A DNA stretch of 64,000 nt from Poindextera sp035604135 (GTDB lineage Bacteria > Pseudomonadota > Alphaproteobacteria > Caulobacterales > Caulobacteraceae): NCBI GenBank assembly GCA_035604135.1, contig DATNJB010000028.1:62001-126000 (forward strand). The letters are read 5' to 3'. The position numbers were made by a program, and so were the translations under genes. The notes under the pieces were generated by a model. It made no database searches. It was not told where the DNA came from and saw only the letters and a list, made by a program, of their open reading frames with translations. Positions within the stretch are counted from its first letter, which is position 1; the number at the start of each line of letters is the position of its first letter. Positions 27,602-36,905 of the stretch are shown in pieces.

Positions 27602-29866
27602 CTATTGCGCTCCGCCGGCGATCGCCGCCGCCTGATCGATCTGCGCCCGGGCAGCGTCCAACGCCTTCGCCGTTCGCGCGATGTAGTCCTGCGCCTCGGC
27701 CCAGCGGCGGCCTTCGATCGCTTCGCGCACGCCGGGCAGGGTCTTCGCGCCATAGCCGGTCAGCATGCCGGGCGCGTAGAGCAGGTTCTTGTACCACGGC
27801 CGGCCGGGGAGACCGTCGGGATCGGTCAGCGCGTGCTCAACACCGATCAACAATGCGTCCAGCCGCGCCTGCGTCGCTGGCGCGGGTGGCGTCGTGGCGA
27901 CGATGCGGTCATAGGCCAGCGCGCTGCTCCTCAGGTTCGCGACCGCCGCGTCCAGCGGTCCGAAGTCGATCGCCGGGACAGCGTCGTCCCGCGGGGGCGC
28001 GGCGCTGGCCCTGGTCGGATCGGCGGCCAGGGCGAAGGCGTTCGCGTCCAGCAGGCGGTCTGTGAGGGCGGAACGCTCCCGCATCGCGATCATGCTCCTC
28101 TGCACGTCATCCACATCCCCGGCGACATCGACAGCGAGATCGCGCATCTGCAGCGGGACGACGTCCGCGTCGGCGGTGCGCAGGATCAGGCGCCCGGCGG
28201 TCTTCGCCAGCACAACGCCATAGACCATGCCCGGATCGCCGAAGCGGCTGAAGTGTTCGAAGGTGTCGTACTGGGAGTGGTAGACGCCCTGCTGCTCGCC
28301 TTCGCCCGCGTACTCCAGGTTGATTGAGGCAATCCCCAGGTGTTGGACGAACGGCGTGTAGTCGGAGCCTGACCCCATAGGCCCGATCGGCAGATCGGGA
28401 CCGGCGGCGGCTTCGGCGGCAAGGCGCTTGGCCTCGGCGCTCGCGTCGGGGTCGAGGCCCGCAACCTCCAGCGCCGCGATCGCCCGGTCCCGCACGCTCG
28501 CGCCGGTTTCCGGATCGCGCACGTCCGCGGCGACCTGGTCGACCAGCCGCTGGGTCGAGTAACTCGCTTCGACGCGCAGGATGCCGCGAGTGTTGGTGTC
28601 GGAATTCACATAGAGCGCGGCCTTGGCCTTGAGCTCGTCGGCGTGTTCCTCCGCCCACTCGGTTGAACCCAGCAGCCCCGGCTCCTCGCCGTCCCAGCTC
28701 GCGTAAACAATGGTCCGCTTCGGCCGCCAGCCGGTCTGGGCCAGCGCGCCGATCGAGCGGGCCTCCTCCAGGAGGGCGCTCTGGCCGGCGAGTGGGTCCC
28801 AGGCCCCGAACACCCAGCCGTCGCGGTGGTTGGCGCGGATCACCCACTCGTCCGGGCGCTCGGAGCCGTGCATGAAGGCGATGACGTCATAGATGGGCTT
28901 TAGGTCCCAGTTGGACTGGACGACGAGGTGGGCGACCGCCGGTCCAGGCCCGAGGCGATAGGTGATCGGGAGCGCGCCCCGCCAACGCTTGGGCGCGACC
29001 TGACCGGCCAGCGCCGCCAGGAAGGGCTGGGCGTCGGCGTAGGAGATCGGCAGCGCCGGGATCCTCATCAGCGTCTTCGCCTCGCCGATCGGGATGCGCG
29101 GCGCGTCTGCGGTCGCGCCGATGTTCGGCGTCAGCGGGTCGCCCGCCTCCACCGGCAGGTCCATGATCGAGCCGCGTTGCACGCCCCAGCTCGGCCGCCA
29201 GGCGCCGTCGGGATAGGTCTGACCCGCGCCATAGCCGTCGTCGGCGGGATCGGAATAAATGATGCAGCCGACCGCGCCGTGCTCTTGCGCGAGCTTGACC
29301 TTCAGGCCGCGCCAGATCTGGCCGTAGCGGACGATGACGATCTTGCCCTTCACGTCGACGCCGAGCCGGGCCAGCGCCGCGTAGTCGTCCGGCGCGCCGT
29401 AGTTGACGTAGACGAGGGGGGCGGTGACGTCGCCGTCAGCGCCATAGGCCAGGTACGGCGGCAGCGCGCCGTCGTGGATGGCCGAGGTCGCGTCGCCGGC
29501 GATCGTCGGCTCGCTGAGGCTGGCCTTGAACGGCGCCGGGCCGACCAGCTCCAGGCTCTCCGCCTTCGGGGTGGGATAGAGCACCTGGAACACCTCGATG
29601 TGGGCGTCCCAGCCCCAACCTCTGAACTGGGAGAGCACCCACTCGGCGTTTTCACGGTCGTGCGGCGAGCCGACCTGGTTCGGCTGCGATGACATCCGCT
29701 GCAGCCGCGCGGCAATCGCGTCGGTCGAGAGGTTGGCGTCGAACCGGGCTTCGAGGGCCCGTTCGGCCTGGGCGTTCGCATCCGAGAAGCCGAGCAGCCC
29801 CGGCGCCGCCTGCGCCGCCGGCGCGGCGGCGAGCGCAAGCGCCAAGATCAGTGTGCGGTAGATCAT
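27602..29866 (-). CDS. exported M28 family metallopeptidase, glutamate-carboxypeptidase-II-like
   Basis: 754 residues with a signal peptide (LILALALAAAPAAQAAPG). A PA-type insert domain (about 120-270, KIVIVRYGQIWRGLKVKLAQ) precedes the M28 catalytic domain. All dizinc residues are visible by comparison with human PSMA: His347 and Asp357 (ANHRDGWVFGAWDPLAG), catalytic Glu394 with Glu395 (WDGEEPGLLGSTEW), Asp423 (YVNSDTNTRG) and His530 (VYHSQYDTFEHF). A C-terminal dimerisation-like helical domain follows (about 600-745). It is complete and likely a periplasmic or outer-membrane carboxypeptidase acting on peptides or folyl-glutamates. It stands alone on this strand. Confidence 0.92.
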   Translation of the reverse strand: MIYRTLILALALAAAPAAQAAPGLLGFSDANAQAERALEARFDANLSTDAIAARLQRMSSQPNQVGSPHDRENAEWVLSQFRGWGWDAHIEVFQVLYPTPKAESLELVGPAPFKASLSEPTIAGDATSAIHDGALPPYLAYGADGDVTAPLVYVNYGAPDDYAALARLGVDVKGKIVIVRYGQIWRGLKVKLAQEHGAVGCIIYSDPADDGYGAGQTYPDGAWRPSWGVQRGSIMDLPVEAGDPLTPNIGATADAPRIPIGEAKTLMRIPALPISYADAQPFLAALAGQVAPKRWRGALPITYRLGPGPAVAHLVVQSNWDLKPIYDVIAFMHGSERPDEWVIRANHRDGWVFGAWDPLAGQSALLEEARSIGALAQTGWRPKRTIVYASWDGEEPGLLGSTEWAEEHADELKAKAALYVNSDTNTRGILRVEASYSTQRLVDQVAADVRDPETGASVRDRAIAALEVAGLDPDASAEAKRLAAEAAAGPDLPIGPMGSGSDYTPFVQHLGIASINLEYAGEGEQQGVYHSQYDTFEHFSRFGDPGMVYGVVLAKTAGRLILRTADADVVPLQMRDLAVDVAGDVDDVQRSMIAMRERSALTDRLLDANAFALAADPTRASAAPPRDDAVPAIDFGPLDAAVANLRSSALAYDRIVATTPPAPATQARLDALLIGVEHALTDPDGLPGRPWYKNLLYAPGMLTGYGAKTLPGVREAIEGRRWAEAQDYIARTAKALDAARAQIDQAAAIAGGAQ

Positions 29867-29994
29867 CGCGAGCCCCGTGACGCCCCCGAGCCTAGTTCGA
29901 CCGGGTGTTGCTCGAGGTCAAGGCCGCCCAATGGTCGTCTTGCCGCCGCCACACACTCTGCCATGATGAACACAGAGACGAGGAGGAGAGGCTG

Positions 29995-30417
29995 ATGACC
30001 CACGCGGGAAGCTGCTTTTGTGGCGCGGTTCAGTTGGAAGTCGACGGCGAGCCGGAAGCGATGGGCTACTGCCACTGCCGCTCCTGCCGTTCCTGGTCTG
30101 GCGGGCCGGTCAACGCGTTCAGCCTCTGGCGGCCGGACGCGGTGAGGATCACCGCCGGCGAAGCGAGCGTCGCCACCTATGCCAAGACGCCGCTCAGCGA
30201 GCGCAAGTACTGCACGAAGTGTGGCGGCCACCTGATGACCAACCATCCACCGCTCGGCATGGTCGACGTTTTCGCTGCGACTATCCCGACCCTGGATTTT
30301 CAGCCCGGCGTACACGTGAACTACGCCGAGACGGTTATGCCGATGCGCGACGGCCTGCCGAAGCTAAGAGATTTCCCGAAGGAATTCGGCGGCTCCGGCG
30401 AGGCCGTCCCGGAATAG
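29995..30417 (+). CDS. GFA-family zinc protein
   Basis: 140 residues from ATG 29995 behind AGGAGGAGAG. The GFA (glutathione-dependent formaldehyde-activating enzyme-like, DUF636) zinc pattern is clear: GSCFCGAVQLEV near residue 6, GYCHCRSCRSWSG near 29 and KYCTKCGGHLMT near 75, giving CxC, CxxC and CxxC ligands. The family is named after formaldehyde chemistry but most members have no proven reaction. It starts divergently from the M28 peptidase. It shares its strand with the nucleotidyltransferase that follows 13 bases later. Confidence 0.85.
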   Translation: MTHAGSCFCGAVQLEVDGEPEAMGYCHCRSCRSWSGGPVNAFSLWRPDAVRITAGEASVATYAKTPLSERKYCTKCGGHLMTNHPPLGMVDVFAATIPTLDFQPGVHVNYAETVMPMRDGLPKLRDFPKEFGGSGEAVPE

Positions 30418-30430
30418 CCGAGCTTGTTCG

Positions 30431-31270
30431 ATGGAAGTGGCGTTCGAACAACGGCGCGGCGAGGTTCTCGCGGCGCTGGTCGCGCTGGTCCAGCGTGAGC
30501 CGGAGGTTCGGGCGCTCTGGCTGCAGGGCTCGCTCGCGCGCGGCGACGCCGACGCTCTCTCCGACATCGACGCCTATCTCGCGATCGAGGACGCGGCGTT
30601 CGAGGCCACCTTCGAGCGGCGGCAGGCGCTGATCGCGGAGCTTTCCCCCGTGCTGGCCGCCGCCGACGCAACCGTTCCCGGCCTGAGGTGCGTGCACGCC
30701 TTGCTCGATGGCGGCGTCAGGCTGGACCTCTATTTCGAGCGCGAGTCGGAGGTGGCAGCCCAGGCTCGGCCGGCGGCGAAGGTGCTGGTCGACAAGGGCG
30801 CCATCGGCGAACGGCTCCGCCGCGATTGGGCGGCGCCGATCGGCGTCATCGGTCGCGCCATCCAGGTCATCCTGCGGATGACGCGGCAAGGCGGGACCTG
30901 GCCCCTCCGCGTGCTCTTGCGCGAGCAGTGGTCGACCTTCGCGATGATGGAGCTCGACCTGATCAACGCCCAGCTGGCGCAGCTGATGGCGGTCAAGGCG
31001 GATCCGGCGAGCTTCTTTCAGAACCCCTTCTCGCTCTCCCGGCGTCTCGGCGATGTGGAGCGGGCGGAGCTCGACGCGCTCACGGCCGCCGTGCTCGACG
31101 GCGTCGCCCGGCGCGACCGTGCGAGCTTGCTGGCCACGCACCTGCGCATCCTCGACGCCCTGGTGCGCGAGGGGAGGGCGGCCTGCGCCGCGCTCGGGAT
31201 CGACTACCCGATCAGCGAGGCTGGCGATGCCGGCCTGCGCCGACTGCTCGAGCAGGCTTGGCCGAGATAG
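30431..31270 (+). CDS. nucleotidyltransferase-fold protein
   Basis: 279 residues. The N-terminal nucleotidyltransferase signature LWLQGSLARGDADALSDIDA (about 29-48) has the GS plus DxD-type residues that bind NTP and metal; a third acidic residue is in VRLDLYFERES. The C-terminal half is helical. The layout resembles aminoglycoside adenylyltransferase-type or DUF4111-like proteins, but substrate cannot be inferred and resistance should not be assumed. The ribosome site before ATG 30431 is weak (GAGC), which suggests coupling to the preceding GFA gene 13 bases upstream. Confidence 0.75.
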   Translation: MEVAFEQRRGEVLAALVALVQREPEVRALWLQGSLARGDADALSDIDAYLAIEDAAFEATFERRQALIAELSPVLAAADATVPGLRCVHALLDGGVRLDLYFERESEVAAQARPAAKVLVDKGAIGERLRRDWAAPIGVIGRAIQVILRMTRQGGTWPLRVLLREQWSTFAMMELDLINAQLAQLMAVKADPASFFQNPFSLSRRLGDVERAELDALTAAVLDGVARRDRASLLATHLRILDALVREGRAACAALGIDYPISEAGDAGLRRLLEQAWPR

Positions 31271-31328
31271 GTCGACGCCGCTGCGAAGATCGTGAAGATG
31301 GCGAGGCCCATTTTCGGGAGAGCCCGCC

Positions 31329-32327
31329 ATGCCGACAAACCGCCAGTTCCTGCTCGCGCAGATCCCGACCGATAAGCTCGCGCCGGAGCACTTCCGGCTG
31401 ATCGACGGCCCGATGCCGATGGCGGGGGAGGGCGAGGTCCTGGTTCGCACCCGCTACATCTCGCTCGATGCCGCCAACCGCGCCTGGATGCTCGGGCGCA
31501 CCTATCGCGCGGCGTTGAACGCCGGCGAGGTGATGGCCGGCGGCGCGCTGGCCGAGGTGGTCGAGAGTCGCGACCCCGGGTTCAAACCTGGCGACCTGGT
31601 TTCCGGCGACACCGGCTGGCAGGACTATGCGGCGCTGCCGGCCCGCCATCTGACCAAGCTCGGCCAGGCCGAGCCGATCAGTCACCTGCTCGGCGTCTAT
31701 GGGATCGTCGGGCTGACCGCCTATTTCGGCCTGCTCGAGTGCGGCCAGCCCAAGGCCGGCGACACCGTCGTGGTCTCGGCCGCCGCGGGCGGGGTGGGCT
31801 CGATCGTGGGGCAGATCGCGAAGATCAAGGGCTGCCGCACCATCGGCATCGCCGGCGGCGAGGCGAAGTGCGCGCTGCTCACTACAAAGCTCGGGTTCGA
31901 CGCCGCGGTCGATCACAAGGCCGGGAACCTGGTCCGGGCGCTGCGCGCGGCCGCGCCGGACGGCATCGACGTCTACTCCGACAACGTCGGCGGCCAGGTG
32001 CTGGAGGCCTGCCTGTTCAACATGAAAGACCATGGCCGCATCGCCTGCTGCGGCGCGGCCTCACAGTACGACGGCCCGGGCGCAGCCTACGCCCCGCGCG
32101 GTGTGCCGGGCCTGATCGTGACCAAGCGGCTTGTGCTGCGCGGGTTCGTGGTGATGGACTTCGAGGCCGAGAACGAGCGCGCGCTGACCGACCTCCGCAG
32201 CTGGGTCGAAAGCAGAAAGCTCAAGGTTTACGAGGACATCATCGACGGGTTCGAGAACCTGCCGCGGGCGCTGATCGGTCTCCTGGCAGGCGAGAACATC
32301 GGAAAGCGCATGGTGAGGGTTGTGTGA
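31329..32327 (+). CDS. NADP-dependent MDR oxidoreductase, 15-oxoprostaglandin/curcumin reductase-like
   Basis: 332 residues from ATG 31329 behind GGGAGAG. It is a zinc-free medium-chain reductase: YISLDAANRAWM near residue 45, a VVVSAAAGGVGSIVGQIAKI nucleotide-binding loop near residue 145, and YSDNVGGQVLEAC in the second half. This branch reduces alpha,beta-unsaturated ketones and aldehydes with NADPH. It overlaps or nearly abuts the next small exported gene at its 3' end. Physiological substrate unknown. Confidence 0.88.
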   Translation: MPTNRQFLLAQIPTDKLAPEHFRLIDGPMPMAGEGEVLVRTRYISLDAANRAWMLGRTYRAALNAGEVMAGGALAEVVESRDPGFKPGDLVSGDTGWQDYAALPARHLTKLGQAEPISHLLGVYGIVGLTAYFGLLECGQPKAGDTVVVSAAAGGVGSIVGQIAKIKGCRTIGIAGGEAKCALLTTKLGFDAAVDHKAGNLVRALRAAAPDGIDVYSDNVGGQVLEACLFNMKDHGRIACCGAASQYDGPGAAYAPRGVPGLIVTKRLVLRGFVVMDFEAENERALTDLRSWVESRKLKVYEDIIDGFENLPRALIGLLAGENIGKRMVRVV

Positions 32328-32365
32328 CGTTGCGGGCCAGCGCCGTTCGTGCATCCCTGCCGTTC

Positions 32366-32746
32366 ATGATGGTTAACAACAGATGGCTGGCCGTCGCTCT
32401 GACGGCTGGCGCTCTGGCTTCGGCTGCAAGCGCAGTCGCCGCCCCGGCGCCGCATCTCGGCCTGCCGCCCCCCGCCCAGGTCCGGCACGAGCACACGAGC
32501 CCAATGTTCGCCCACCATGAAGCGGGGCGTTATCAGCGGTACGGCTACGGCGGCTATGGGGCCTACGCCTACGGCCCCTACGCGGCGCAGGATGTCGGAC
32601 AGCCGCTCTACCCCGCGCCGGCCGAGGCGCCCCCCGCGTCCGCGGCGGTCATGGCCTACAACGGCGACAAGGTCTGCCCCGTGGTCTGGCGCTGGTCGGC
32701 CCGCGCCGGGCAGGCCGTGCGCAGCTGGTCGTACTGCAACGACTAG
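32366..32746 (+). CDS. exported Tyr/Gly/Pro-rich hypothetical protein, 126 aa
   Basis: A signal peptide (WLAVALTAGALASAASAVAA) is followed by a Tyr/Gly-rich stretch (YQRYGYGGYGAYAYGPYAAQ), a Pro/Ala section and a short C-terminal domain with two cysteines (GDKVCPVVWRWSARAG, SWSYCND). The ATG at 32366 lacks a good ribosome site. A GTG at 32324 overlapping the preceding stop gives 14 more residues and could allow translational coupling. The low-complexity core suggests a surface or periplasmic protein. Function unknown. Confidence 0.6.
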   Translation: MMVNNRWLAVALTAGALASAASAVAAPAPHLGLPPPAQVRHEHTSPMFAHHEAGRYQRYGYGGYGAYAYGPYAAQDVGQPLYPAPAEAPPASAAVMAYNGDKVCPVVWRWSARAGQAVRSWSYCND

Positions 32747-32824
32747 CGGGGCTCCGGCTCTTTATTTCCGATTCATACGCCGCCCGTAGACTCAACCCCC
32801 GAGACGCAATCTGCGGAGGATGCG

Positions 32825-33232
32825 ATGGCTGTGATGAGGGCCATGCGCGGCACGGCCTACGCCGACGATCACTTCGAGCCCGAAGGCATGCTGGATCCAC
32901 AGTTCCAGCGGCGGATCCGCGGGCACCTGGAACAGGTCGACTACACGTCGTTCGCCGCCAACCTGGAGGTGTTCGGTCAAGGCCTCGGGCAGGCGACGCA
33001 CCAGAACTTCCAGCGCCTGGCGCTGGCCGCCGCCAAGGCGAGAGCGCGCTGGGTGACCAGGGCCCTGGAATTGACGGTCAGTGCGCCCTCTACCGAGCAG
33101 GCGAACGAGCTGACCGCGCTTCGGCACGCCTACGAGGAGCTTTCCGAGGCCTACGAGGCGCTCCGCCGGCTGGTCGAACGCGGCTACATCACCTTTCAGC
33201 CCGCGGACCAGACGCCAGGCGCGGCGGCTTAG
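32825..33232 (+). CDS. small helical hypothetical protein, 135 aa
   Basis: The start ATG at 32825 lies just after GGAGG. The protein is hydrophilic and mostly helical, with a probable coiled coil near the C-terminus (ANELTALRHAYEELSEAYEA then LRRLVERGYITF). PEGMLDPQFQRRIRGHLEQV near residue 20 has a charged, repeat-like look. It has no signal peptide or membrane segment. It resembles phasin-like or scaffold proteins only in its composition (FGQGLGQATHQNFQRLALAA), which is weak evidence. Its stop at 33232 is four bases from the convergent ligase stop. Confidence 0.6.
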   Translation: MAVMRAMRGTAYADDHFEPEGMLDPQFQRRIRGHLEQVDYTSFAANLEVFGQGLGQATHQNFQRLALAAAKARARWVTRALELTVSAPSTEQANELTALRHAYEELSEAYEALRRLVERGYITFQPADQTPGAAA

Positions 33233-33236
33233 TCTT

Positions 33237-34853
33237 CTAGCTCGCTTCCGCCACCGCCGTTTCGGCGAGCTTGCGCGCCGTCGGGTAGTCCGCCTTGCCG
33301 TTCGCGGCGCGGATCGGCTGGTCGGTGGCGATGATGCGTTTGGGCGTCTTGTAGCCGGCCAGGCTCTTGCGCACGTGGGCGCGCAGCGCCTCTTCGTCGA
33401 GCGCGGCGCCCTCCGAGAGATGGATCACGCCGGTCACTGCCTGGCCCCACTTCTCGTCCGGAAGGCCGACGACGAGCGCGTCTTCGATCGAAGGGTGGGT
33501 CTTCAAGGCCTCCTCGACCTCCTCGGGGAAGACCTTCTCGCCGGCGGTGTTGATGCAGGCGTTGCCGCGCCCGAGCAGGGTCAGCGTGCCGTCGGCCTCG
33601 ACCAGGCACCAGTCGCCGGGGATCGAATAGCGAACGCCGTCGATGACGCGGAAGGTGCGGGCGGTCTTCTCCTCGTCCTTGTAGTAGCCGACTGGATTGG
33701 GCGGTCCGACCGCGACCATGCCCGGCACGCCGGAACCGGGCTCGACCGGATTATCGTTCTCGTCGAATACCTTACAGCGCTCTCCTATCATGAATTTGGC
33801 GGTTTGCACGCTGCCGCCCTTGGCCATGACCGACGCGCCGAGGCCGAGCGCCTCGGACGAGGAAAAGCCGTCGTTGAGGATCGCCTTTGGCATGTGCTCC
33901 AAGAGGCCGTTCTTCACCTCCAGGCTCCACATCACGCCCGACGAGATCATCATCGCGACCGACGAGACGTCGTATTTGCCGGGCTCGGCGTTGAGCGCGT
34001 TGAGGATCGGCTTGCCGAACGAGTCCCCGACCAGCACCAAAGCTTGTGGCTTATGCCGGTCGATGGCGCGGAGAAGCTCCTCGGCGTCGAAGTTCGGGCT
34101 CTCGAGCAGGACAACGCAGCCCCCGCTCATCATCGTGCCCATGGCGGTGAGCAGGCCCGTGCCGTGCATGAGCGGCGGGGCAGGCAGGATGCGCGAGCGG
34201 GGCAGCTTGCGGGTGTGCTCGGTCAGCTCGGCCAGCGTCTCGGGAACCGGCATCCCCATGCGGCGGGCTTGGCCAAGGGTGATCTCACGCAGGTCGTTGT
34301 GCGCCCACATCACGCCCTTGGGCATGCCCGTGGTGCCGCCGGTGTAGATGAAGAACTGGTCGTCGCCCGACCGCTCGATGTCGAGCGGCCCGCCGTTGCC
34401 TTCCTTGGCGAGATCCTCGAAGCGCTCGGCGAATGGCGCAACCTGGCCATCCGTGCTCACCTCGACCCAGGTCTTCACGTTCGGCAGACGCGGGCGGATC
34501 TGCATGACGGCGTCGCGGAATTCCGATGAATAAACAACGGTTTGTGCATCGGCGTTGTCGAAGATGTACCAGACCTCTTCGGGCGTATAGCGGTAGTTGA
34601 CGTTGACGTGGGTCAGCCGGGCCTTCCAGCCGGCGGCGAGCGCCATCAGGTACTCAGGGCGGTTGCGCATGTAGATGGCGATCTTGTCGCCGGGCTTGGC
34701 GCCGCGGGCGATCAGCGCGCGGGCCATGCTGTTGGTGGCCTGCGTCGCCTCGCCCCAGGTGATCACCCGCTCGCCGTGGATGAAGGCCGGCTCCTCCGGC
34801 GGCACGGCCGGCGCGACGGCGTCGAGGATGTCTCCGAAGTTCCAGCCGTGCAT
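33237..34853 (-). CDS. AMP-forming acyl-CoA synthetase
   Basis: 538 residues from ATG 34853, with GGAGG 12 bases upstream. ANL adenylating-enzyme motifs are present: YTGGTTGMPKGVMWAHNDLR (A3 loop), GASVMAKGG-like central part, GDWCLVEADGTLTLLGRGNA and KRIIATDQPIRAANGKADYP, where the final Lys is the catalytic lysine. The A3 loop begins with Gly instead of Ser (GGTTG), as in many FadD-like proteins. It belongs to the same class of enzymes as the ligase at 10595-12286 but is not close to it. It is transcribed divergently from the enoyl-CoA hydratase. Confidence 0.92.
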   Translation of the reverse strand: MHGWNFGDILDAVAPAVPPEEPAFIHGERVITWGEATQATNSMARALIARGAKPGDKIAIYMRNRPEYLMALAAGWKARLTHVNVNYRYTPEEVWYIFDNADAQTVVYSSEFRDAVMQIRPRLPNVKTWVEVSTDGQVAPFAERFEDLAKEGNGGPLDIERSGDDQFFIYTGGTTGMPKGVMWAHNDLREITLGQARRMGMPVPETLAELTEHTRKLPRSRILPAPPLMHGTGLLTAMGTMMSGGCVVLLESPNFDAEELLRAIDRHKPQALVLVGDSFGKPILNALNAEPGKYDVSSVAMMISSGVMWSLEVKNGLLEHMPKAILNDGFSSSEALGLGASVMAKGGSVQTAKFMIGERCKVFDENDNPVEPGSGVPGMVAVGPPNPVGYYKDEEKTARTFRVIDGVRYSIPGDWCLVEADGTLTLLGRGNACINTAGEKVFPEEVEEALKTHPSIEDALVVGLPDEKWGQAVTGVIHLSEGAALDEEALRAHVRKSLAGYKTPKRIIATDQPIRAANGKADYPTARKLAETAVAEAS

Positions 34854-35012
34854 CTTACTTTCTTACCTCCGACCGCGCGCCCCGGCGGTTCCTTATCGTT
34901 GTTCAGGCTTACCTGTCGAACCCGAGGCAGGCGGTCAAGCCTGGATGCTCGTCTGGCCTTTGTGCGCGCCGGCGCCCTATCGTGGCCGAGAGGCGAGGTG
35001 GGAGGACCGAGT

Positions 35013-35852
35013 TTGGACTTCAAGGACATCATCTACGCGACCGATGGCCCGATCGGGGTCATCACGCTGAACCGGCCGGCCTATCGCAACGCTCAGGGCT
35101 ATCGGATGCTGGACGAGATCGACCAGGCGTTCCGGCTCGCGCGGACCGACGAGGAGGTGCGGGTGGTCGTCGTGCGCGGCGCGGGCGGCGTCTTCTCGAC
35201 CGGCCATGACCTCGGCACGCCCGAAGGCGTCGAATATCGCCGCGCGCTGGGGGCCAAGCCGGGCGTGCAGACCTACGACCAGTTCAAGCACTACAACCTC
35301 GACCTGCTGCTCGCCTGGCGCAACTTCCCGAAGCCCACCATCGCCATGGTCGAGGGCTACTGCATCTACGCCGGATGGATGCTGGCGGCGGCGATGGATG
35401 TGGTGTTCGCCGCGGACAACGCCGAGTTCCTGGCCGGCTATGTCGAATACATGTCCATCCCGTGGGATATCGGTATCCGCCGGGCGAAGGAGCTCTGTTT
35501 CGAGAGCCGCTTCATCTCGGCCGACGAGGCGCGCGCCTACGGTCTCGTCAACCGCGTGCTGCCGCTCGCCGACCTCGAGCGGGAGACGTTCGCCTGGGCC
35601 AGGCGCGTGGCCGAAAACAGCCCCGAGACGCTGAGGATGGCCAAGATCCAGATGAACAAGGCGCAGGACGCGCAGGGCTTCGCCAACGCCGTCGAGGACT
35701 CCCTAGGCGACTACCAGGCGATGATGCACATGCCGGGCAACACCATGCGGATGGAGGGCGAGCGGCGGCTGCTGAGCGTCGATCTGGCCGTCAGGGGCAA
35801 GCGCGGCGAGCGCTTTGGCCTTGCGCCCGCCAAGCCGGAAAAGGTGCGCTGA
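35013..35852 (+). CDS. enoyl-CoA hydratase/isomerase (crotonase) family protein
   Basis: 279 residues from a TTG at 35013, chosen because GGGAGGACC lies upstream; longer frames are antisense to the ligase. Crotonase signatures: GVITLNRPAYRNAQG near residue 13, the oxyanion loop VFSTGHDLGTPEG near 63-75, and MVEGYCIYAGWMLAAAMDVV near 110, with a C-terminal MNKAQDAQGF helix. The 279 length is typical. Whether it hydrates or isomerises is not visible. The next gene starts one base after its stop, making an operon with an acryloyl-CoA-reductase-like protein. Confidence 0.88.
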   Translation: MDFKDIIYATDGPIGVITLNRPAYRNAQGYRMLDEIDQAFRLARTDEEVRVVVVRGAGGVFSTGHDLGTPEGVEYRRALGAKPGVQTYDQFKHYNLDLLLAWRNFPKPTIAMVEGYCIYAGWMLAAAMDVVFAADNAEFLAGYVEYMSIPWDIGIRRAKELCFESRFISADEARAYGLVNRVLPLADLERETFAWARRVAENSPETLRMAKIQMNKAQDAQGFANAVEDSLGDYQAMMHMPGNTMRMEGERRLLSVDLAVRGKRGERFGLAPAKPEKVR

Positions 35853-35853
35853 G

Positions 35854-36849
35854 ATGCCGGAGAGCTTCCACGCGATCCGCCTGTTCAAGACCGACGGCGG
35901 CCAGGAGACGCGGTTCGTCGAGCTGACGGACGCCGACCTGATGGACGGCGACGTCGACGTGGCGGTCGAATACTCGACCGTGAACTACAAGGATGGCCTC
36001 GCGCTCACCGGGCGCGCGCCGGTCGTGCGCGTCTTCCCGCTCACGCCCGGCATCGACTTCGCCGGGGTCGTCGAGCGCTCGGCGAACGACGGGTTCAAGC
36101 CCGGCGACCGGGTCGTGCTGAACGGCTGGGGCGTCGGCGAGAGCCATCACGGGGGCTATGCGCAGAAAGCGCGGGTCAAGGGCGAGTGGCTGGTCAAGCT
36201 GCCAGGCGCCATCTCGACCGCGCACGCCATGGCGATCGGCACCGCCGGCTACACCGCGATGCTGTGCGTCATGGCGCTGGAGCGCGAGGGCGTGACGCCG
36301 GAGGCGGGCGACGTCGTGGTGACCGGCGCGGCGGGGGGCGTCGGCAGTGTTGCGGTCGCGCTGCTCTCGAAGCTCGGCTATCGCGTCGTCGCCTCGAGCG
36401 GGCGCAGGGCCAGCGAGGGCCGCTATCTGACCGGGCTGGGCGCCGCCGAGATCATCGAGCGGACCGAGCTGTCCGCGCCCGGCCGCCCGATCGCGCGGGA
36501 GCGCTGGGCGGGCGGCGTCGACTGCGTCGGCAGTCATACGCTGGCCAACGTGTTGGCGCAGATCCGCTACGGCGGCGCGGCAGCGGCGTGCGGTTTGGCG
36601 CAAGGCATGGACCTGCCGGGCTCCGTCGCCCCTTTCATCCTGCGCGGGGTCACGTTGGCCGGCGTCGACTCGGTGATGTGCCCGACGCCACGGCGCGCCG
36701 AGGCCTGGAGCCGGCTCGCGCGGGACCTCGATCTTGGCCTGCTGGACGCGATGACCGTGCGCGCCGCGTTGGCCGACGCGCCGGCGTTGGGCGCGGCGAT
36801 CCTCGAAGGCAAGGTGCGCGGACGCGTGCTGGTGGACGTGAACGCCTAG
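35854..36849 (+). CDS. acuI: AcuI-like NADPH-dependent acryloyl-CoA reductase/MDR oxidoreductase
   Basis: 331 residues from ATG 35854, one base after the hydratase stop. The N-terminus ESFHAIRLFKTDGGQETRFV and YSTVNYKDGLALTGRAPVVR are characteristic of the YhdH/AcuI branch of zinc-free MDR proteins, as are TPGIDFAGVVERS, the NADP loop VVTGAAGGVGSVAVALLSKL near 150, and YGGAAAACGLAQGMDLPGSV. AcuI reduces acryloyl-CoA to propionyl-CoA; related paralogues reduce other enoyl-CoAs. With the preceding crotonase this pair could handle short-chain enoyl-CoAs. Confidence 0.82.
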   Translation: MPESFHAIRLFKTDGGQETRFVELTDADLMDGDVDVAVEYSTVNYKDGLALTGRAPVVRVFPLTPGIDFAGVVERSANDGFKPGDRVVLNGWGVGESHHGGYAQKARVKGEWLVKLPGAISTAHAMAIGTAGYTAMLCVMALEREGVTPEAGDVVVTGAAGGVGSVAVALLSKLGYRVVASSGRRASEGRYLTGLGAAEIIERTELSAPGRPIARERWAGGVDCVGSHTLANVLAQIRYGGAAAACGLAQGMDLPGSVAPFILRGVTLAGVDSVMCPTPRRAEAWSRLARDLDLGLLDAMTVRAALADAPALGAAILEGKVRGRVLVDVNA

Positions 36850-36905
36850 CGCCACCGTCAAGAAAACTTCGCTTGATCCAGGCCCGGCGCACGCCATCAA
36901 GGCGC